Shown one piece after another: positions 35,671 to 48,699 of a stretch of DNA of 64,000 nucleotides. Below the pieces are notes generated by a model. That model was given only the letters and a program-made list of their open reading frames with translations, was not told the DNA's origin and made no database searches. The stretch comes from Siphonodentalium dalli (Eukaryota; Mollusca; Scaphopoda; Gadilida; Siphonodentaliidae). The stretch lies in assembly GCA_032622095.1 (NCBI GenBank), contig CP136069.1:182209122-182273121 (forward strand), read 5' to 3'. Made by a program: the position numbers and the translations under genes. Each line of letters opens with the position of its first letter. Position 1 is the first letter of the stretch.

Positions 35671-38600
35671 GACCATAGAAATCGGATATATAAAGACTAG
35701 AATGGCAGTCACGTGACTCCAAGTGTGCTTTCGTCCGCCATTGCTGATCAGGGCAAAACATCGTCTGTCAAGTGAAGTTATTGGGAAAGTAAATTGATAT
35801 TTTGTTCAGATTTCTCGGCAAAATTGGATTTAATCCTGCTCATCGAAACGAGAACAAGTTGGAGAACATTGAAACGGAGTACATAGGTTTTATTTTACAA
35901 ATATATTTCGTCAAAATGAAATTTTTGAAGCGGATTTCCGAAGGTGTTTTGCAACTTTTTGACAAGAGTTAGAGTGCTGCGAGTGTTGAGTCAATATCAT
36001 CATTGTAATTTTTAATTTGAATAGGCATACAGTCCTACTAAACAAGGTCTCAGGCGATATTAAGTTAAAACATGGCTTCAGTTAGCTAAACTAGTAATAT
36101 TTGATTGTAAACTGTTCACTTTCAGTTTCACGTGACCTGTTCACTGACTTCACTCAGAGTCAGAGTCAGACAACTTTTGAACAACTTAATTGTCATCAGG
36201 TCATATAAATATTAATTTGTCAATTTGAATTTATTATATGAGCAGAACCTGGTTGAAATGCTACTGTGTGACGGGTCATACCTGTCTTCGAGCTACTGAT
36301 GGACAGTGATACTGAACAAACCATTAATACGTAAAATTTAAATAACACCATTTCTGTTGACATGAATTTCTGTGACATGGTGATGATGGTGTTGTTTACT
36401 TATTTAGTTATTATGGTTTGTATTATGCAAGGGGTGAACTATGCTCGAAACCCCCATGGCACCATTCCACACCAGGTTCTAGACTATTCATATACAAATT
36501 CAAATAATTTCCATAAAAAATTAAATTAAAGATGTGTCAGCAGATGTGTGTAAAACACCCCGCTTGGGCGAATAAACTTACTCAAAGCAGGTATTTTAAT
36601 GGATTTTGTATCAAGATTGCCATCAATCAACGTCATATACATGCAGTGACTCTTAGCGAAATCATTCATTAATCAGGTAGCTCGTCAAGCCCATTTTTGG
36701 CATTTACTGGTTCACAAATCCATGCCATGGATGTGGATGGCTTATGACCTGCAATTCATTGTGCACCTTTAGTTAGTATAAACTTCGGCCCCCTATATTT
36801 CTTCATTGGTATTTGGAGCTGATGGGGCATTCATTATTTTACACTGTTAAACGTTTATGGTACATGTACAATGTTACTAGTACCGGTATGCCTCTGCATG
36901 CTCTAGATATTGGGTTACCTCTATACTACAGAACTTGTGTGTTATACTGTACTTGTAGTCAGTTCGAGGCATGTACATCCAATGTACTATATTCTCATGA
37001 CCAGCGGTGATTCACTACCGTGTAGGCAAAATATGCAGCTATACATACGGTATCTACACAAGAAAGTATACCCGGTAGGACTGGTGTCTTCCCCATTCGT
37101 GTTCATTTACATGCACCGGGTATGGCAAACTCAATGTATTAAACATTAATGATAATTATTTCGGGGTTTAAGATGAATATATAAATATCAGTTGAAGACG
37201 CCTGTCTGGAAACCCTTCTATCGATAATAATTATAATATTGATTTTATGTCGATATTTTTTTTTATCACATAATAAGCCCCTAAACCCACCATTAACCTG
37301 GCCTCATATTTTTTTTAGTAAGACAAACATGTACGTGTATTATCGGCACGCGCAGTTATATAAGAGCTTAGTGCAATCATGCCGCAATGATATCAATCAA
37401 TGTTTAATAGGCTATGACTATCCTAATTAGAACATAAATATGATATTCAAATTGTGATGGGTTATTTAGTGTAGATTGTCACTGTGAGATAAACATGGTG
37501 GTTGAACAATTCTCTCAACAAGAAAAGACACATTTAAATTGAAACTATATTTTTTATTGAAGGTTTCTTTACTTCCTCTTTGGTTGTGATAAATAAATCA
37601 GCATTACTTTGTTTTAACCCCAGCCATTTCGAGATTATTACCTTGCTAAAATGTGATAAAAACTTAAAAAGGATCTCAAATTCATCGCAATTCTATACAA
37701 AATGTATTAACCTTGTCCACTAAATTCAATTAGAGCTAAAGCTCGACTCTTTCGAATTCAGTTCACTCGGTTAATAAATTGTGTATACCGGTAGAATTGC
37801 AACTGTCACTCATTAGAGATCCTCTATATATAAATTAATATAATGCGATAATCAAATGGGACATTTTCTGTTACTATTTTTAGAACAAACCATAATGAAA
37901 CTTTAAGGCAAACTCAGATAGAGTTCTCCCACTTGCTCTGCACCGAACATTTCCGCGAACTTTAAAATCTCACAAATAGATTGTACTGGTACATGTATGT
38001 ATTATACCAGAAAATTCAAAATAAAATCAATAATAATTGATAGAAGGGTTTTCAATTCATATTTATTTTTTTATACCCAGGACCAATATAAAACATGTTA
38101 TACATGTAGGAAGAGATAGGCCATCCTTGGATATACGCATGCAGCCATCGAAATTAGGCAAATGTCCCACGGCAAATTAAATATGTGGAATGTTAGATGC
38201 CACATGTTGCCATGGCATTTCCCACAGCATTGCTTATTGCCATGGCCAATTTCAAGGACTGCGCATGTATATAATAAATTTAGATTTTAAAGGTACTCAA
38301 TCCGACCAGACGCTCCTAAATTACTATTTCTTTGGCTTCGGGGGGTAAAAAATATTTGATTCGAGTCGAGGAACCTACCCTGGTACCCATCAACGCTCCG
38401 AGTGATCAGATATCGATTTTTGAAGTTTATTATTTCTATTGTTTGTGGCCCAATAACACGCCGTCAAAAGAGTGTTCTCCGACAAAATTGCGGGTGAAGA
38501 TGGATAACTCTAAAATCAAGTGGTTATTATTACCACTTGATTTTAGAGTTATGATCTTATCCATCTTTGTCCGTTTGTCCTCGTGTTTCTGTGTGAATTT

Positions 38601-39880
38601 TTAGAACACATCTCGAGAAATAACAAACTTCAAAAATCAATATCTGATAATTCTGAGCTTTGATGGGTGGGTTCCTCGACTCGAATCAAATATTTTTTAC
38701 CCCCGAAGCCAATGAAATAGTAATTTAGGATCGGATTGAGAACCAATAGTGTGCTGGACATTTTGTCGTGGAAGTTTCACATAGAGATGTTTCGCACCAG
38801 GGTTGTGGACTTTTCATACCGGTATCATTTGGACCATTCATACTATTGAGTATACCGGTATTACCATGTACCTTCTGGATTAACGTACTTGGTATTACTT
38901 TTTAAAAAATAACATGAAATTTTGCCACAGTAACAGTTTGTTTTTTTTTTCGCAAAAAAAAAGAAATATGTTTAATTGGCGGGTTGCCGTCAACTTCAAG
39001 TATTGCAATTTTATTAAACATTAAATCAAATGTTCTCTGTCATTAAGTTAAGAAATCACAAACAATTTTCACATGGTATGCATGAGCTATCAACATTTGT
39101 GGGAAACATGTAGGTGAAATGACCACATATACGGTGCGAAACAACCAAAACTGGCAAAGTGTGGTGCGAAAGGTATGAAACGACCATTGTTGAGTGACTG
39201 ATAGAGTCATCAAATTGATTTTTGGAGAATAAATACAAGCAAAAAGTGAAATTAATAAATAACTATTTATTAAATAATCATCAAATTCGAATATCTCAGC
39301 AATAACCCATAGCTAGCACTGTTGAAACTCCCCACGCTGGATCACCATCGGGGAAAACCAACGAAAATGGGTGATTTACTTCCCAATTTGCATCGTAATT
39401 TTAGAATCTCTTTCCAAAAAGAATGTTTGTATAAACTGCAGACAATTGTTCTAGACATATTACAGTCGAATAAAATTGACTCGTGGTAGATGAACATTCC
39501 TCTAAAACATAAATCTGAATTTCCAAAGTGACCTGTCCATTGCGAAACGACAGCGTCCAGAATCGACAATCAAATCCCTATATTCATCGAATATTCTCAA
39601 AACAGCGTCCAATGTATGGTCCTAGCACAACTCCATCATATTATATGAATATTCAGTTCATTGCAACAATACCGTTTTTGTATTTCTAAATTTCCAAATT
39701 GTCGAAAAAAGTAGATTTGTAAAGTAACTTGAATTCGCCATTAACAAAACACATGAGAAACACGTGGACTTGTTTACGTCTTTTGCCCTGATCAGCAATG
39801 GCGTCCTGTTGCCTCAAACGACATGGGCCAATCAGATCGCGACTGCCATTCTAGTCTTTATATATCCGATTTCTATGGTT
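35671..39880. mobile_element. Third-level nested element with about 40-bp inverted ends
   Basis: Left CCATAGAAATCGGATATATA...GACTAGAATGGCAGTC (35,673-35,710) is matched in reverse at 39,841-39,880. A second matching block, CCATTGCTGATCAGGGCAAAA, lies just inside on both sides. The roughly 4.2-kb interior has no transposase and contains the foldback element at 38,296-38,740. Confidence 0.6.
38296..38740. repeat. Foldback (MITE-like) element
   Basis: Arms of about 215 bp begin CTCAATCCGACC and end GGATCGGATTGAG, sharing GGGGGTAAAAAATATTTGAT and its complement. They meet at a near-perfect palindrome around GATAACTCTAAAATCAAGTG and its inverse (about 38,502-38,562). A 90-codon frame at 38,332-38,604 is a by-product. 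One arm of a relative lies at 8,510-8,770. Confidence 0.9.
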
Positions 39881-42177
39881 ACGACTATAGGTCCACACTA
39901 CAGCTGAAATAATTATTGTGACACAGTGTGACAACGTAATAACTTCCTTCCAACAGCTCCAGTCATGTGAACATTGACACAACGTATCAATATGACGTGA
40001 TTATTTGACGTAAACAATGTAAAATGATGCGCACGTAATGTAAAGTTTGTAAAATGAAATTATTTTTTTGCATCTATGCGTGTATGCCAATTGCTGGGCA
40101 GCGGATCGCGTTTCAAACCCCTGTGACGTGAGTCATTGTAGAAACAAGTTGAAAATTTCATGTCTGACACATCATTACGTGTTTTCATTGTCTGATTTTC
40201 CAACAATCAGTAGGAATATTTTTGTTTACACCTCCGGTATCATATTTTTAAAACTTTTAGACTTTAGTAAAAATTGTTGTCTGACATGAACACCATTTTG
40301 GAAATGTTCCAGTCTTATTCAGTTTGGAAATTGCCAACAGTTGAAAAGCCTGGGTGCCGGTTGGAAAGTTTCAATGCAAGGCGGGGGGGGGGGTGAAAAT
40401 TGAAACTCGCGAAGGAGTTTGGTGTCTGGTTCAAGAGGAAATTCAACGTTGACACACCATAACAAAGACCATGTATCCACGTCACTGATTCGGGGACCAT
40501 AAATAGGTATATACATGTACATATTTCAGAAACTAAAAACTTCCCCGGGAATCATACTCGAAAGAGCAGATAGACCCTTTCACACCTCAATATAAGCCTC
40601 CCTCCGATTAAGTATGTACTGCATGGTAATCACACAAGAATGGCCTGGTTGACAGAATATTGATACATTGGCGCCATATGCTCTGGTAAGTGCTTTCCAT
40701 TGTCATTTTCCAGCTGTTTTAAATGTTTCGCAGAGAAGTGAAACGAACGCTCTTTATTTATAACATATATCAGGAATATATAGACTAACACGGAACGCTC
40801 CGTGTAAATAGCTGATGTTTGGTTGGGACCCAAACATCGTGTTCAGACTTGTATTTGTTATGACTTCAATGCATCTTTTTGTGACATGTATTTATCGACC
40901 TATTTCGACACGGGAAACAATTCACAAGAGAATATTATTAGGTGTATTTTGGAGCGCAAACCGACAAGTGGATTTAAGGTACCGGTTGGAAAATACCGAA
41001 TTAAGGGGAGGTTGTTCGAACTCCATGCATAAATCAATCTCCTACATAACAGGGCGTCAGACACCGTAGCGAGGGGACTGAACTCTGGTTTGCAGCTTGA
41101 GCATTTTATACAACGAAAGGGGGTGGTGCAATCGTAAATTCCTATTCTGGTAGTACACCCCACCCCAACAGATATAAGCATAATAGCATATTATAGGGTA
41201 TACAACTGAAAGTGGAACGGTATCCACTGTCGTAGGCTGATTTCCCCAAAAGTTACTGGCCCCTCACAGCCTGGATGTTAGCATTATTCTAAATGGATCA
41301 GTAGTATTGTTGCCACAACCAGAAGAGGAACGGAATACACTGAGAACATTTTGAGATCCGAACCTGAAAATAGCAAATTCCTAACATCTAGACTGGCCTC
41401 AAGAATTCCAATTGTTGGAAATTTCCAACCTGAGACCCCACCCCCACCCTAAGGTCGTAAAATTTCCAACTGATGCCATTTCAGTCAATTTTTTTTACCA
41501 AAAGTAGGACAATGTGCAAATGATGTTCCATAAACAATTAATAATTGTTGGAAAATCAAACTACGAGAACAATCTCAACCTATAATAGTGTTGGTGTGAC
41601 CGTGCGAAAGTTCCAATTAATGTTGTGTCATTTATGAAATATCCCACTGTTGACAATTTTGACCAAAGTTGTGGTGGAGTGGGGGATGCGAGACACACGT
41701 GAAACACCCCTGCCGCCATGTCCCTAAATCCATGTATTATCACACATGGATCGTGAAATTTAGATAGTAATTAGAATGACATTTTCTTCCTCATACAGTC
41801 GGATGCCATCACACGAAACTGACATAAATTTATTTGTTTTCGTTTCTGACAATTGAAGGGTTAAACTTCAAATTCAAACTTTAAGTTGGTTGTGAAGGAA
41901 ATGAATCCGACGACGCACGCTTATCTTTGAAATTCCAAGTTATTCGGCATTATATTCTCAACTAAAGTACTTACCGGTACTTCTTCGGGTCCCTATAGCT
42001 GGTGATAGTGTTCCGTGGTGCATTATCCAAATAATAATCCATTAAACCGAGAAGCTCACTCAGAACACAAATGCAAGTTCAGTCAATAAACCAAAGCGTT
42101 ATTTGAAAAAGAAACACGCGACCAGTTAAGAATGACGTTAAAATCGACGTAACTGACCGATTTCTCCACACTATGAC
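39881..42177. other. Interior of the nested element, right side
   Basis: No gene is recognised; short ORFs at 40,815-41,069 have no family signature. A G11 tract lies at 40,383-40,393. About 41,390-41,720 belongs to a dispersed family rich in TTGGAAATTTCCAAC words, also at 54,960-55,980. Confidence 0.5.
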
Positions 42178-42583
42178 CAACGTTGGGCCATCGTTGGTCC
42201 AACGTCGACATCTAACGCACCTACTAACCTCACATATCGCCTAGTGCGTTACGTTTTCAACGTCGGGCCAACGTTAAACCAGCGGTAAAACCAACGTTGC
42301 CCCAACGTTGGTTGTCCAACGTCGGGCCAACGTAGCCATGTTTGAAACGTGCAAAATCTGACGCATGTCGACGTTGCGCCATCGTTGTACCAACCACAAA
42401 ATCCGACGTTGCGCCAACGTAATTATTCCAACAAGTCGACGTTGGGCCATCGTCGAACCAACCACAAAAGCCGACGTTGGGCCAACGTAATTATTCCAAC
42501 GCAAGTCGACGTTGGGCCATCGTCGTACCAACCACAAAAGCCGACGTTGGGCCAACGTAATTATTCCAACGTTGGCCCAACGT
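42178..42583. repeat. Tandem array, about 69-bp unit with ACGTTGGGCCAACGT
   Basis: Three clear units start near 42,364, 42,432 and 42,501, each with GTCGACGTTGGGCCATCG, ACCAACCACAAAA and AACGTAATTATTCC. It is the right-hand counterpart of the array at 31,466-32,370, but with a different unit. Confidence 0.9.
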
Positions 42584-42724
42584 ACGTGTGCTATCTGGGT
42601 GGTGTGACCTGTTACTGCAAAACCACTTCAAGTCAGCCTGCATTTGTACGTATGGTCACGATTGGTCCATGGACACAATGCACCGACTGGAAAGAGTTCA
42701 CCTCGTGCGAGACATGGCTGGGGA

Positions 42725-43073
42725 TTAAAGGGTACTGTACACTAAATCCAGCTATTTATGAGATCATCTCCTTTTATACTCAACATAATATATACGAATG
42801 AATGAATTTGAGCCATTGATTAGCGCAAAGTACACTCGTGTGTTCTACGAATGATGCAAACAACATGGTAATTATAATGGAAATTAATAAACGGCTGGAG
42901 TCATAAATAAATTTTCATTATAATTACCATGTTATTTTATTCGTTCATAGAGCACACGAGTGTATTTTGCACTAATACATGTCTCAAATTCATTTATTTA
43001 TTACATAAACTCTGTTGAGTATAAACGGAGATGGTCACACAAATTGTCGGATTTAGTGTACAGTCCCCTTTAA
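42725..43073. repeat. Foldback MITE flanked by TTAA
   Basis: TTAA at 42,725-42,728 and 43,070-43,073 flanks AAGGGTACTGTACACTAAAT and its imperfect inverse. The arms of about 150 bp meet near 42,900 and include ATGGTAATTATAATG and CACTCGTGTG. TTAA duplications are typical of piggyBac-mobilised elements. Confidence 0.75.
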
Positions 43074-43212
43074 GCTATCCATGTCCAGCCAAGACCGACA
43101 GAAAAATCAACCGTCACTCAAAGAGGGCATGTCCTTTCTCTGGGCGGCGACTCTGAGCGATGAATGGGAATGGAAATGACCGCTAACTGGTGTTGCGTTC
43201 TTTATATCTATA

Positions 43213-43585
43213 TTATCTCCTAATTAGGAGATAATATCTCCTAATTAGGAGATAATATCTCCTAATTAGGAGATACATCTCCTAATTAGGAGATACTAAG
43301 TCCTAATTAGGAGATACTAAGTCCTAATTTGGAGATACTAAGTCCTAATTAGGAGATAATATCTCATAATTAGGAGATACTAAGTCCTAATTAGGAGATA
43401 CTATCTCCTAATTAGGAGATACTAAGTCCTAATTAGGAGATACTAGGTCCTAATTAGGAGATACTATCTCCTAATTAGGAGATAATATCTCCTAATTAGG
43501 AGATACTAAGTCCTAATTAGGAGATACTATCTCCTAATTAGGACTTACTATCTCCTTATGACTTACTATCTCCTAATTAGGACAT
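43213..43585. repeat. Right array of CTCCTAATTAGGAG palindromes
   Basis: Nearly twenty copies of the same 14-bp palindrome with TACTAAG- or TACTAT-type linkers, some with single-base variants. It lies just inside the right terminal inverted repeat of the 13.1-kb insertion. Confidence 0.95.
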
Positions 43586-43633
43586 ACTGGGACCCACATT
43601 TTTATTTTTATGTGGCACCAATACGCTTCCATA

Positions 43634-43945
43634 GATGAAAGTAATGAAACGGAGTCTGGATATTTATCAGACTGTAGCGATGCCATTACTGAAATTCGTC
43701 ATATTTGACGGGAAATCCCCAAGCGGATCCACAATACACGAGCTACAGATCTCCAGCTTTCAATACGTATTCTCTAACAATACCTGCCAATGCAAACGAT
43801 ACATGTATAATTTTCCTCGTTGTTGTCATGTCAATAGTCTACTTGTTAAAGGTTATTGGAACAGACTGCTTGCATGTGGACATATTATATCATTGAAACA
43901 TAGTCTTGGTGACCATTTTGTCATCTAGTTGGGCTAGTCGCCACA
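43634..43945 (+). repeat. Duplication unit A, continuation beyond the 13.1-kb insertion
   Basis: Directly matches 61,050-61,356 (CAGACTGTAGCGATGCCATT, CATATTTGACGGGAAATCCC, TGGGCTAGTCGCCACA). The short ORFs at 43,635-43,928 and 61,055-61,303 are homologous but carry no recognisable domain and are broken in the third copy at 2,380-2,510. Confidence 0.85.
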
Positions 43946-46900
43946 TAGTCTGGTCGATAAACTCAAATTTTAAGGTCAACCTAGAAAAATTTGGACTAAG
44001 TTGGTTTTTATATCATTTTGAAGAGGAAGCTCTCCTCTATAACATATCCAAAATCCGTTTGCATTCTCAGTATGTGCTAAACAAGAGGTGGGATTTTGTC
44101 AAAAAGCCTGGCTTGCGAACTCATTTTAGGTACTGCCATATGTGGAAATTAGCCATGTGACGTCGTCCATTTGGACACAAAAATAATAAACAAAGTCCAA
44201 TAACTCTGCTGAAAATATCCGGCCGGATCTGGTTTGCGAACTAGTTCTAGATACTGGTCATGTGAACTCATATACCAAAAATCTTTGAAATCCGTTGACA
44301 TTTGTGGAAATGAGCCCTGTGACGTCGTCCATTTGCACACACACAAATAAACAAAGTCCACATCAGCAGATATGTATGTACAACAGGGCTTTCTCTAATG
44401 TTAGTCTGGTCGATAAAAGGTTTGACCTAGAACAAATTTGGACTAAGTTGGTTTGTATATCATTTTGAAGAGGAATATATCGTCCATAACATATCCAAAA
44501 TCCGCTAAAATCCGCTTTGAGCATTTTTTGTAATTCAAGATGGCGTCCAAGATGGCTGCCATTTTCCTATAAGTCAGCTCGATGCAATTATAGTGTGAAC
44601 ATCTTGTCATATGTATACACTTGTATACATTTTTGTGAAGCTATGACATAACGCCATCTTTATGTGCCAAAATTGAAACTTCCCGTCTAAGATGGCCGCC
44701 AAAATGGCGACCGGAAGTGGAATTCATACGTTTTTACTAATACTTTTAAGATAAGTTTCTGAGGTCTTGAACTGGTTGAGAATTGTGACATTATTTTGTA
44801 TATAGCATGTTAACTGACCATTGGAGCAATGAAATATGCTGTTCGTGAGGTCCACACCCTTCCGATCACTCAAAAATTCGATTTTACAAAACGAGGTATA
44901 ACATTTCACAAAAGATCCCCTTTGTGATTCTGGTCACATTTCACCAAGAAGTGGGAAGAACTGTGCAATGTAAGTGATCCATTCTATATCTTATTGATAT
45001 TCGAACTCAATGGTACCAAAATTGTCACTTTGGCTCAAAATGGCTGTCAAAATGGCCGCCAAAATATGGAAAAATGTTAATTATTATCCCAACGTGCCAT
45101 TCAACCGCTTACAAGTTATGGTGATGTACACAAATGACTACTCCGTATTATATACATTGAATACCAACATTTCTTATGCACCTTGATTAATTTTTACTAT
45201 TTACCATTCTGAAATCACCAGAATTATGGGATTTTTCTATCACAAACAGCATCAAAATCGGCAAAAAATCACGATCTTTAGTATCAAAGGTTCTTTTTAT
45301 TTTGATATGCCTTAAATATGACATAGTGTGGTGTTTTAGACAATATTACTCAAGATTACATGCAAAATGGCAACCAAATTTAGTAAAAAGTTTATATTCC
45401 GAACATTATTCTCGGCTGTTCCGAAATGGTAGCAAATTGTGACTCACTTGGTTATTAAACATGCTACTTAATCAATGGACAACTTAATCTTATATTATGG
45501 TTGTCCCAAAACCTTATGGGGCACGACAAATTAATTTTAAGGGATGCAGTATGAATTTTGCCGAACACCTCTTTTGGGATTATGTCCATGTTTTTTACGG
45601 AAACGGACGGAACGTTGAACCTGAACTGACAGGTATCATATTATGTGGCTACTCTGGCCCATTAGCATCAAAATTGATGAACTTATAAACTATTGTCAGG
45701 AAAACCGTTTTCTTCACATTGCATATAAAACGCAATTAATGTGGAGAACACTCTGATATTACCTCTATCGATTAACATATCCTTGAGTTATTGTGGAAAG
45801 TGATAGTCACACAAATGTGCACCAGTACAAATCACACATGAGCATGCAGTCACTCCATATATACATACATGAATACCACGTAAATGGCCATGTGCCACTC
45901 GCTGTATAGACATACACCTCACCCATTACCATACAGCCACAATTGGGTTTACCCATACATCAACGCATGGTCACATAGCCGTGAATAACATTGCAGACAC
46001 ACCAGGTATACTCCCACATATCACATGACCTGTATACATATTCACTACATACATGAACACAAAGTAACCTCTTGTATACCTATTCGCCTAACCATAGGCC
46101 ATACAGTCACTCCATGTATATGTATTTGCCACATACATAGCTATACAGCCACTAAATATATACATATACACCTCAGCGATAACCATACAGTCACTCCATA
46201 CCTGTTCGCTACATCCATTGTTATATATTACTTCTTGTATATCTATTTGCCTCACCAGTGGTCATACAGTCTCACTCCCTGTATATATACATATTTGTGA
46301 CACCCATGGCCATATAGCCACTCAAGATATACATATACACCCAACCCAAAACCATAGAGTCACTCTAGGTATATACATATAACCTCACAAAAGTGGCCTT
46401 ACAGCCCTTCTAGTTATATCAATGTCTCGTACCGCGCATACGGCCATTCACACACTCCAGACTTGCATATACACCTGACCCATGACATTTCAGCTTCTCG
46501 CTGTATACGCATAAACCACATTCGTGATCATAGTCACTCCTTGTATATCAATTCACCCCACCATTAATTTTGTCATACTGTCAATCCCCATATACATATG
46601 TACATATTGACCGTGCCATGGCCATGTAGTCACTCATGATATACATATACACCTCACCCATGACACAGCGTCACTCCATGTGTGTATATATACCTCACCA
46701 ATGGCCATACAACCCTTCTAGATATACCAATACCCCACACACACGGCCATTCGTACACTTCATACTTGCATATACAGCTCAGTCGTGACAAATCAGCCAC
46801 TCGCTGTATACATATACACCCTCTCCACGAGCATTCAGCTAGTTACTGTATTCTTGTACACACCACCAAAGACAATACAATAGTACATTTTAACATATAC

Positions 46901-48655
46901 ATCCCATCCATCTCCATGAGGTTGCTCTCTATATACACTAGCCGCCAATGGCCATCGACGTGTACTCCAGGTATGCATATACACGTCAACAATGACCGTG
47001 CAGTCATTCCATGTATACATATACACATTGCCCATAACCACACAACCACACCCTATTTATACATACACCCATCCATTACCATACATCCAACATGTGTATA
47101 CATATACACCCGCCCATGACAATACATCCACCCAATGTACATATGTACAGCCCACCACTGACCACACACTCACTCCATGTATACATACAGGACAGTGTAG
47201 CTGCACTCGTTATGACCATACACCACTTCAATGACCAGATAGCCACTCACTGTAAACATGTTCACCTCACACATCAGCATACAGCTACTCCTTATATACA
47301 TATACATCTCACTATGGACATCCCATCCATGATCATATAGTCACACATTGTATAACTATTCACACCATTCATGAATACAATAGTTCCATGTATACCTACT
47401 CACATCGCCTATGACCAGACAATCAACAGACATACACACTGTATTAAGTTGATCAATGTTGATGCTAATGGACCAGAATAGCCACTTAATATGATCCATC
47501 TCAGTTCGGTTTCAACGTTCTGCCCATTTCCGTTCAAAAACAAGGAAACTTTAGGCAAAATCCATATTGCATTCATCAAGATGAATGTATCATGACTCGT
47601 AGGGTACCGGGACAATCATAATAGAACATTTAGTTGATTAAGTAGCACGTGAGTCATTTTGGAAGCCATCTTGAGTAATTTTGTCTAAAACAACTCAGTG
47701 TGACACATGTAACACATATCAAAACAATAAACATCTTTGATACCAAACATAGTTCCATTTTACTTTCAAAATATGGCTCAAACCTGAACAGCGATTTTTT
47801 GCCGATTTTGATATCAGGATTGTGACAGAAAATTTCGAATAATTCTGGTAATTTCAGTGGTTAAAATAGTAACAAAATACCAAAGGTGCATCAGAAATGT
47901 TAGTACTCAAGCTATATAATACATTCTAGTCAACTGTGTGCATCACCCTAACTTGTAAGCGGTTGCGTGGCACGCTGGGATAATAATTACCATTTTCCAT
48001 ATTTTGGTGGCCATATTGGCAGCCACTTTGAGCCAAAGTGACAATTTTGGTACCTTTGGATTCGAATATCAATAAGATATAGAATGGATCAGTTACATTG
48101 CACAGTTCTTCCCACTTCTTGATGAAATATGATTAGAATCTTGGGGATCTTTTGTGAAATGTTATACCGCGTTTTGTAAAATCGATTTTTTGAGTGATCA
48201 GAAGGGGTGTGGACCTCACGAACAGCATATTTCATTGCTCCAATTGTCAGTTAACATGCTATATACAACATAAAGCCAAAATTCTCAACCAGTTCCAAAC
48301 CACGGACACTTATCTTAAAGATATTATTAAAAAAACGGTAAAAAATCCACTTCCGGTCGCCATTTTAGCGGCCATCTTGGACGGGGAGTTCCAATTTTGG
48401 CACATAAAGGTGGCGTTATGTCTTAGCTTCACACAAATGTATACATGTGTATATATATGACAAGATGTTCTCACTATAATTGCACCAAGCTGACTTATAT
48501 GAAAATGGCAGCCATCTTGGACGCCATCTTGAATTACAAAAAATGCTCAAAGCGTATTTTGGATATGTTATGGAGGATATATTCCTCTTCAAAATGATAT
48601 ACAAACCAACTTAGTCCAAATTTTTTCTAGGTCAAACCTTTTATCGACCAGACTA
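43946..48655. mobile_element. Foldback element with minisatellite core
   Basis: The ends are TAGTCTGGTCGATAAA (43,946) and TTTATCGACCAGACTA (to 48,655), flanked by ACA on both sides. The uninterrupted site GCCACATTAGAG is present in unit B near 61,352. Long arms (about 44,399-45,690 and 47,420-48,655) are diverged inverted copies around a minisatellite of about 1.7 kb. The left end is complicated: 43,947-44,058 repeats the end found at 44,400-44,520, and between them (44,059-44,396) lies an inverted copy of the right flank 48,656-48,990. No transposase is present. Confidence 0.75.
45790..47420. repeat. Degenerate minisatellite core, about 42-45 bp unit
   Basis: Units such as CATATACACCTCACCCATGA followed by CAGTCACTCCATGTATA. 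It is the mirror image of 560-2,130, unit by unit. ORFs of up to 145 codons here are satellite artefacts. Confidence 0.9.
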
Positions 48656-48699
48656 ACATTAGAGAAAGCCCTGTTGTACATAAACATCTTTCGCATATC

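Larger units (their letters stand above)
31437..42617. mobile_element. Nested element with ACGTTGGGCCAACGT arrays at both ends
   Basis: Both edges carry CAGTAAC, a short gap, then CCCAGATAGCACAC and ACGTTGGGCCAACGTTGG in inverted orientation (left 31,437-31,490; right 42,560-42,617). Tandem arrays follow inside each edge: a 213-bp unit on the left and a unit of about 69 bp on the right. The interior (32,371-42,177) has only short ORFs and further nested repeats. Termini combining a unique tip with ACGTTGGCCCAACGT tandem repeats are common in invertebrate genomes. The superfamily is not assigned. Confidence 0.65.
30524..43633. mobile_element. 13.1-kb inverted-repeat insertion, absent from unit B
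   Basis: The left end begins TATGGAAGCGTATTGGTGCC and the right end is its reverse complement. The terminal inverted repeat is about 66 bp with about three mismatches. GATGAA flanks both sides (30,518-30,523 and 43,634-43,639). In unit B the equivalent point near 61,047 joins the two flanks directly. Subterminal palindrome arrays lie at both ends (30,574-30,875 and 43,213-43,585). No transposase is seen. Removing the nested 11.2-kb element leaves an outer element of about 2 kb, so the outer element is probably non-autonomous. Confidence 0.88.

Noticed and set aside
42349-42801. 150-codon ORF
   Set aside because: Its first half is the 69-bp tandem array and the rest overlaps the foldback MITE. 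No domain.
43635-43928. 97-codon ORF shared with 61,055-61,303
   Set aside because: Shared because of the segmental duplication. Another frame of the same DNA is also open, the third copy is disrupted, and no family is recognised.
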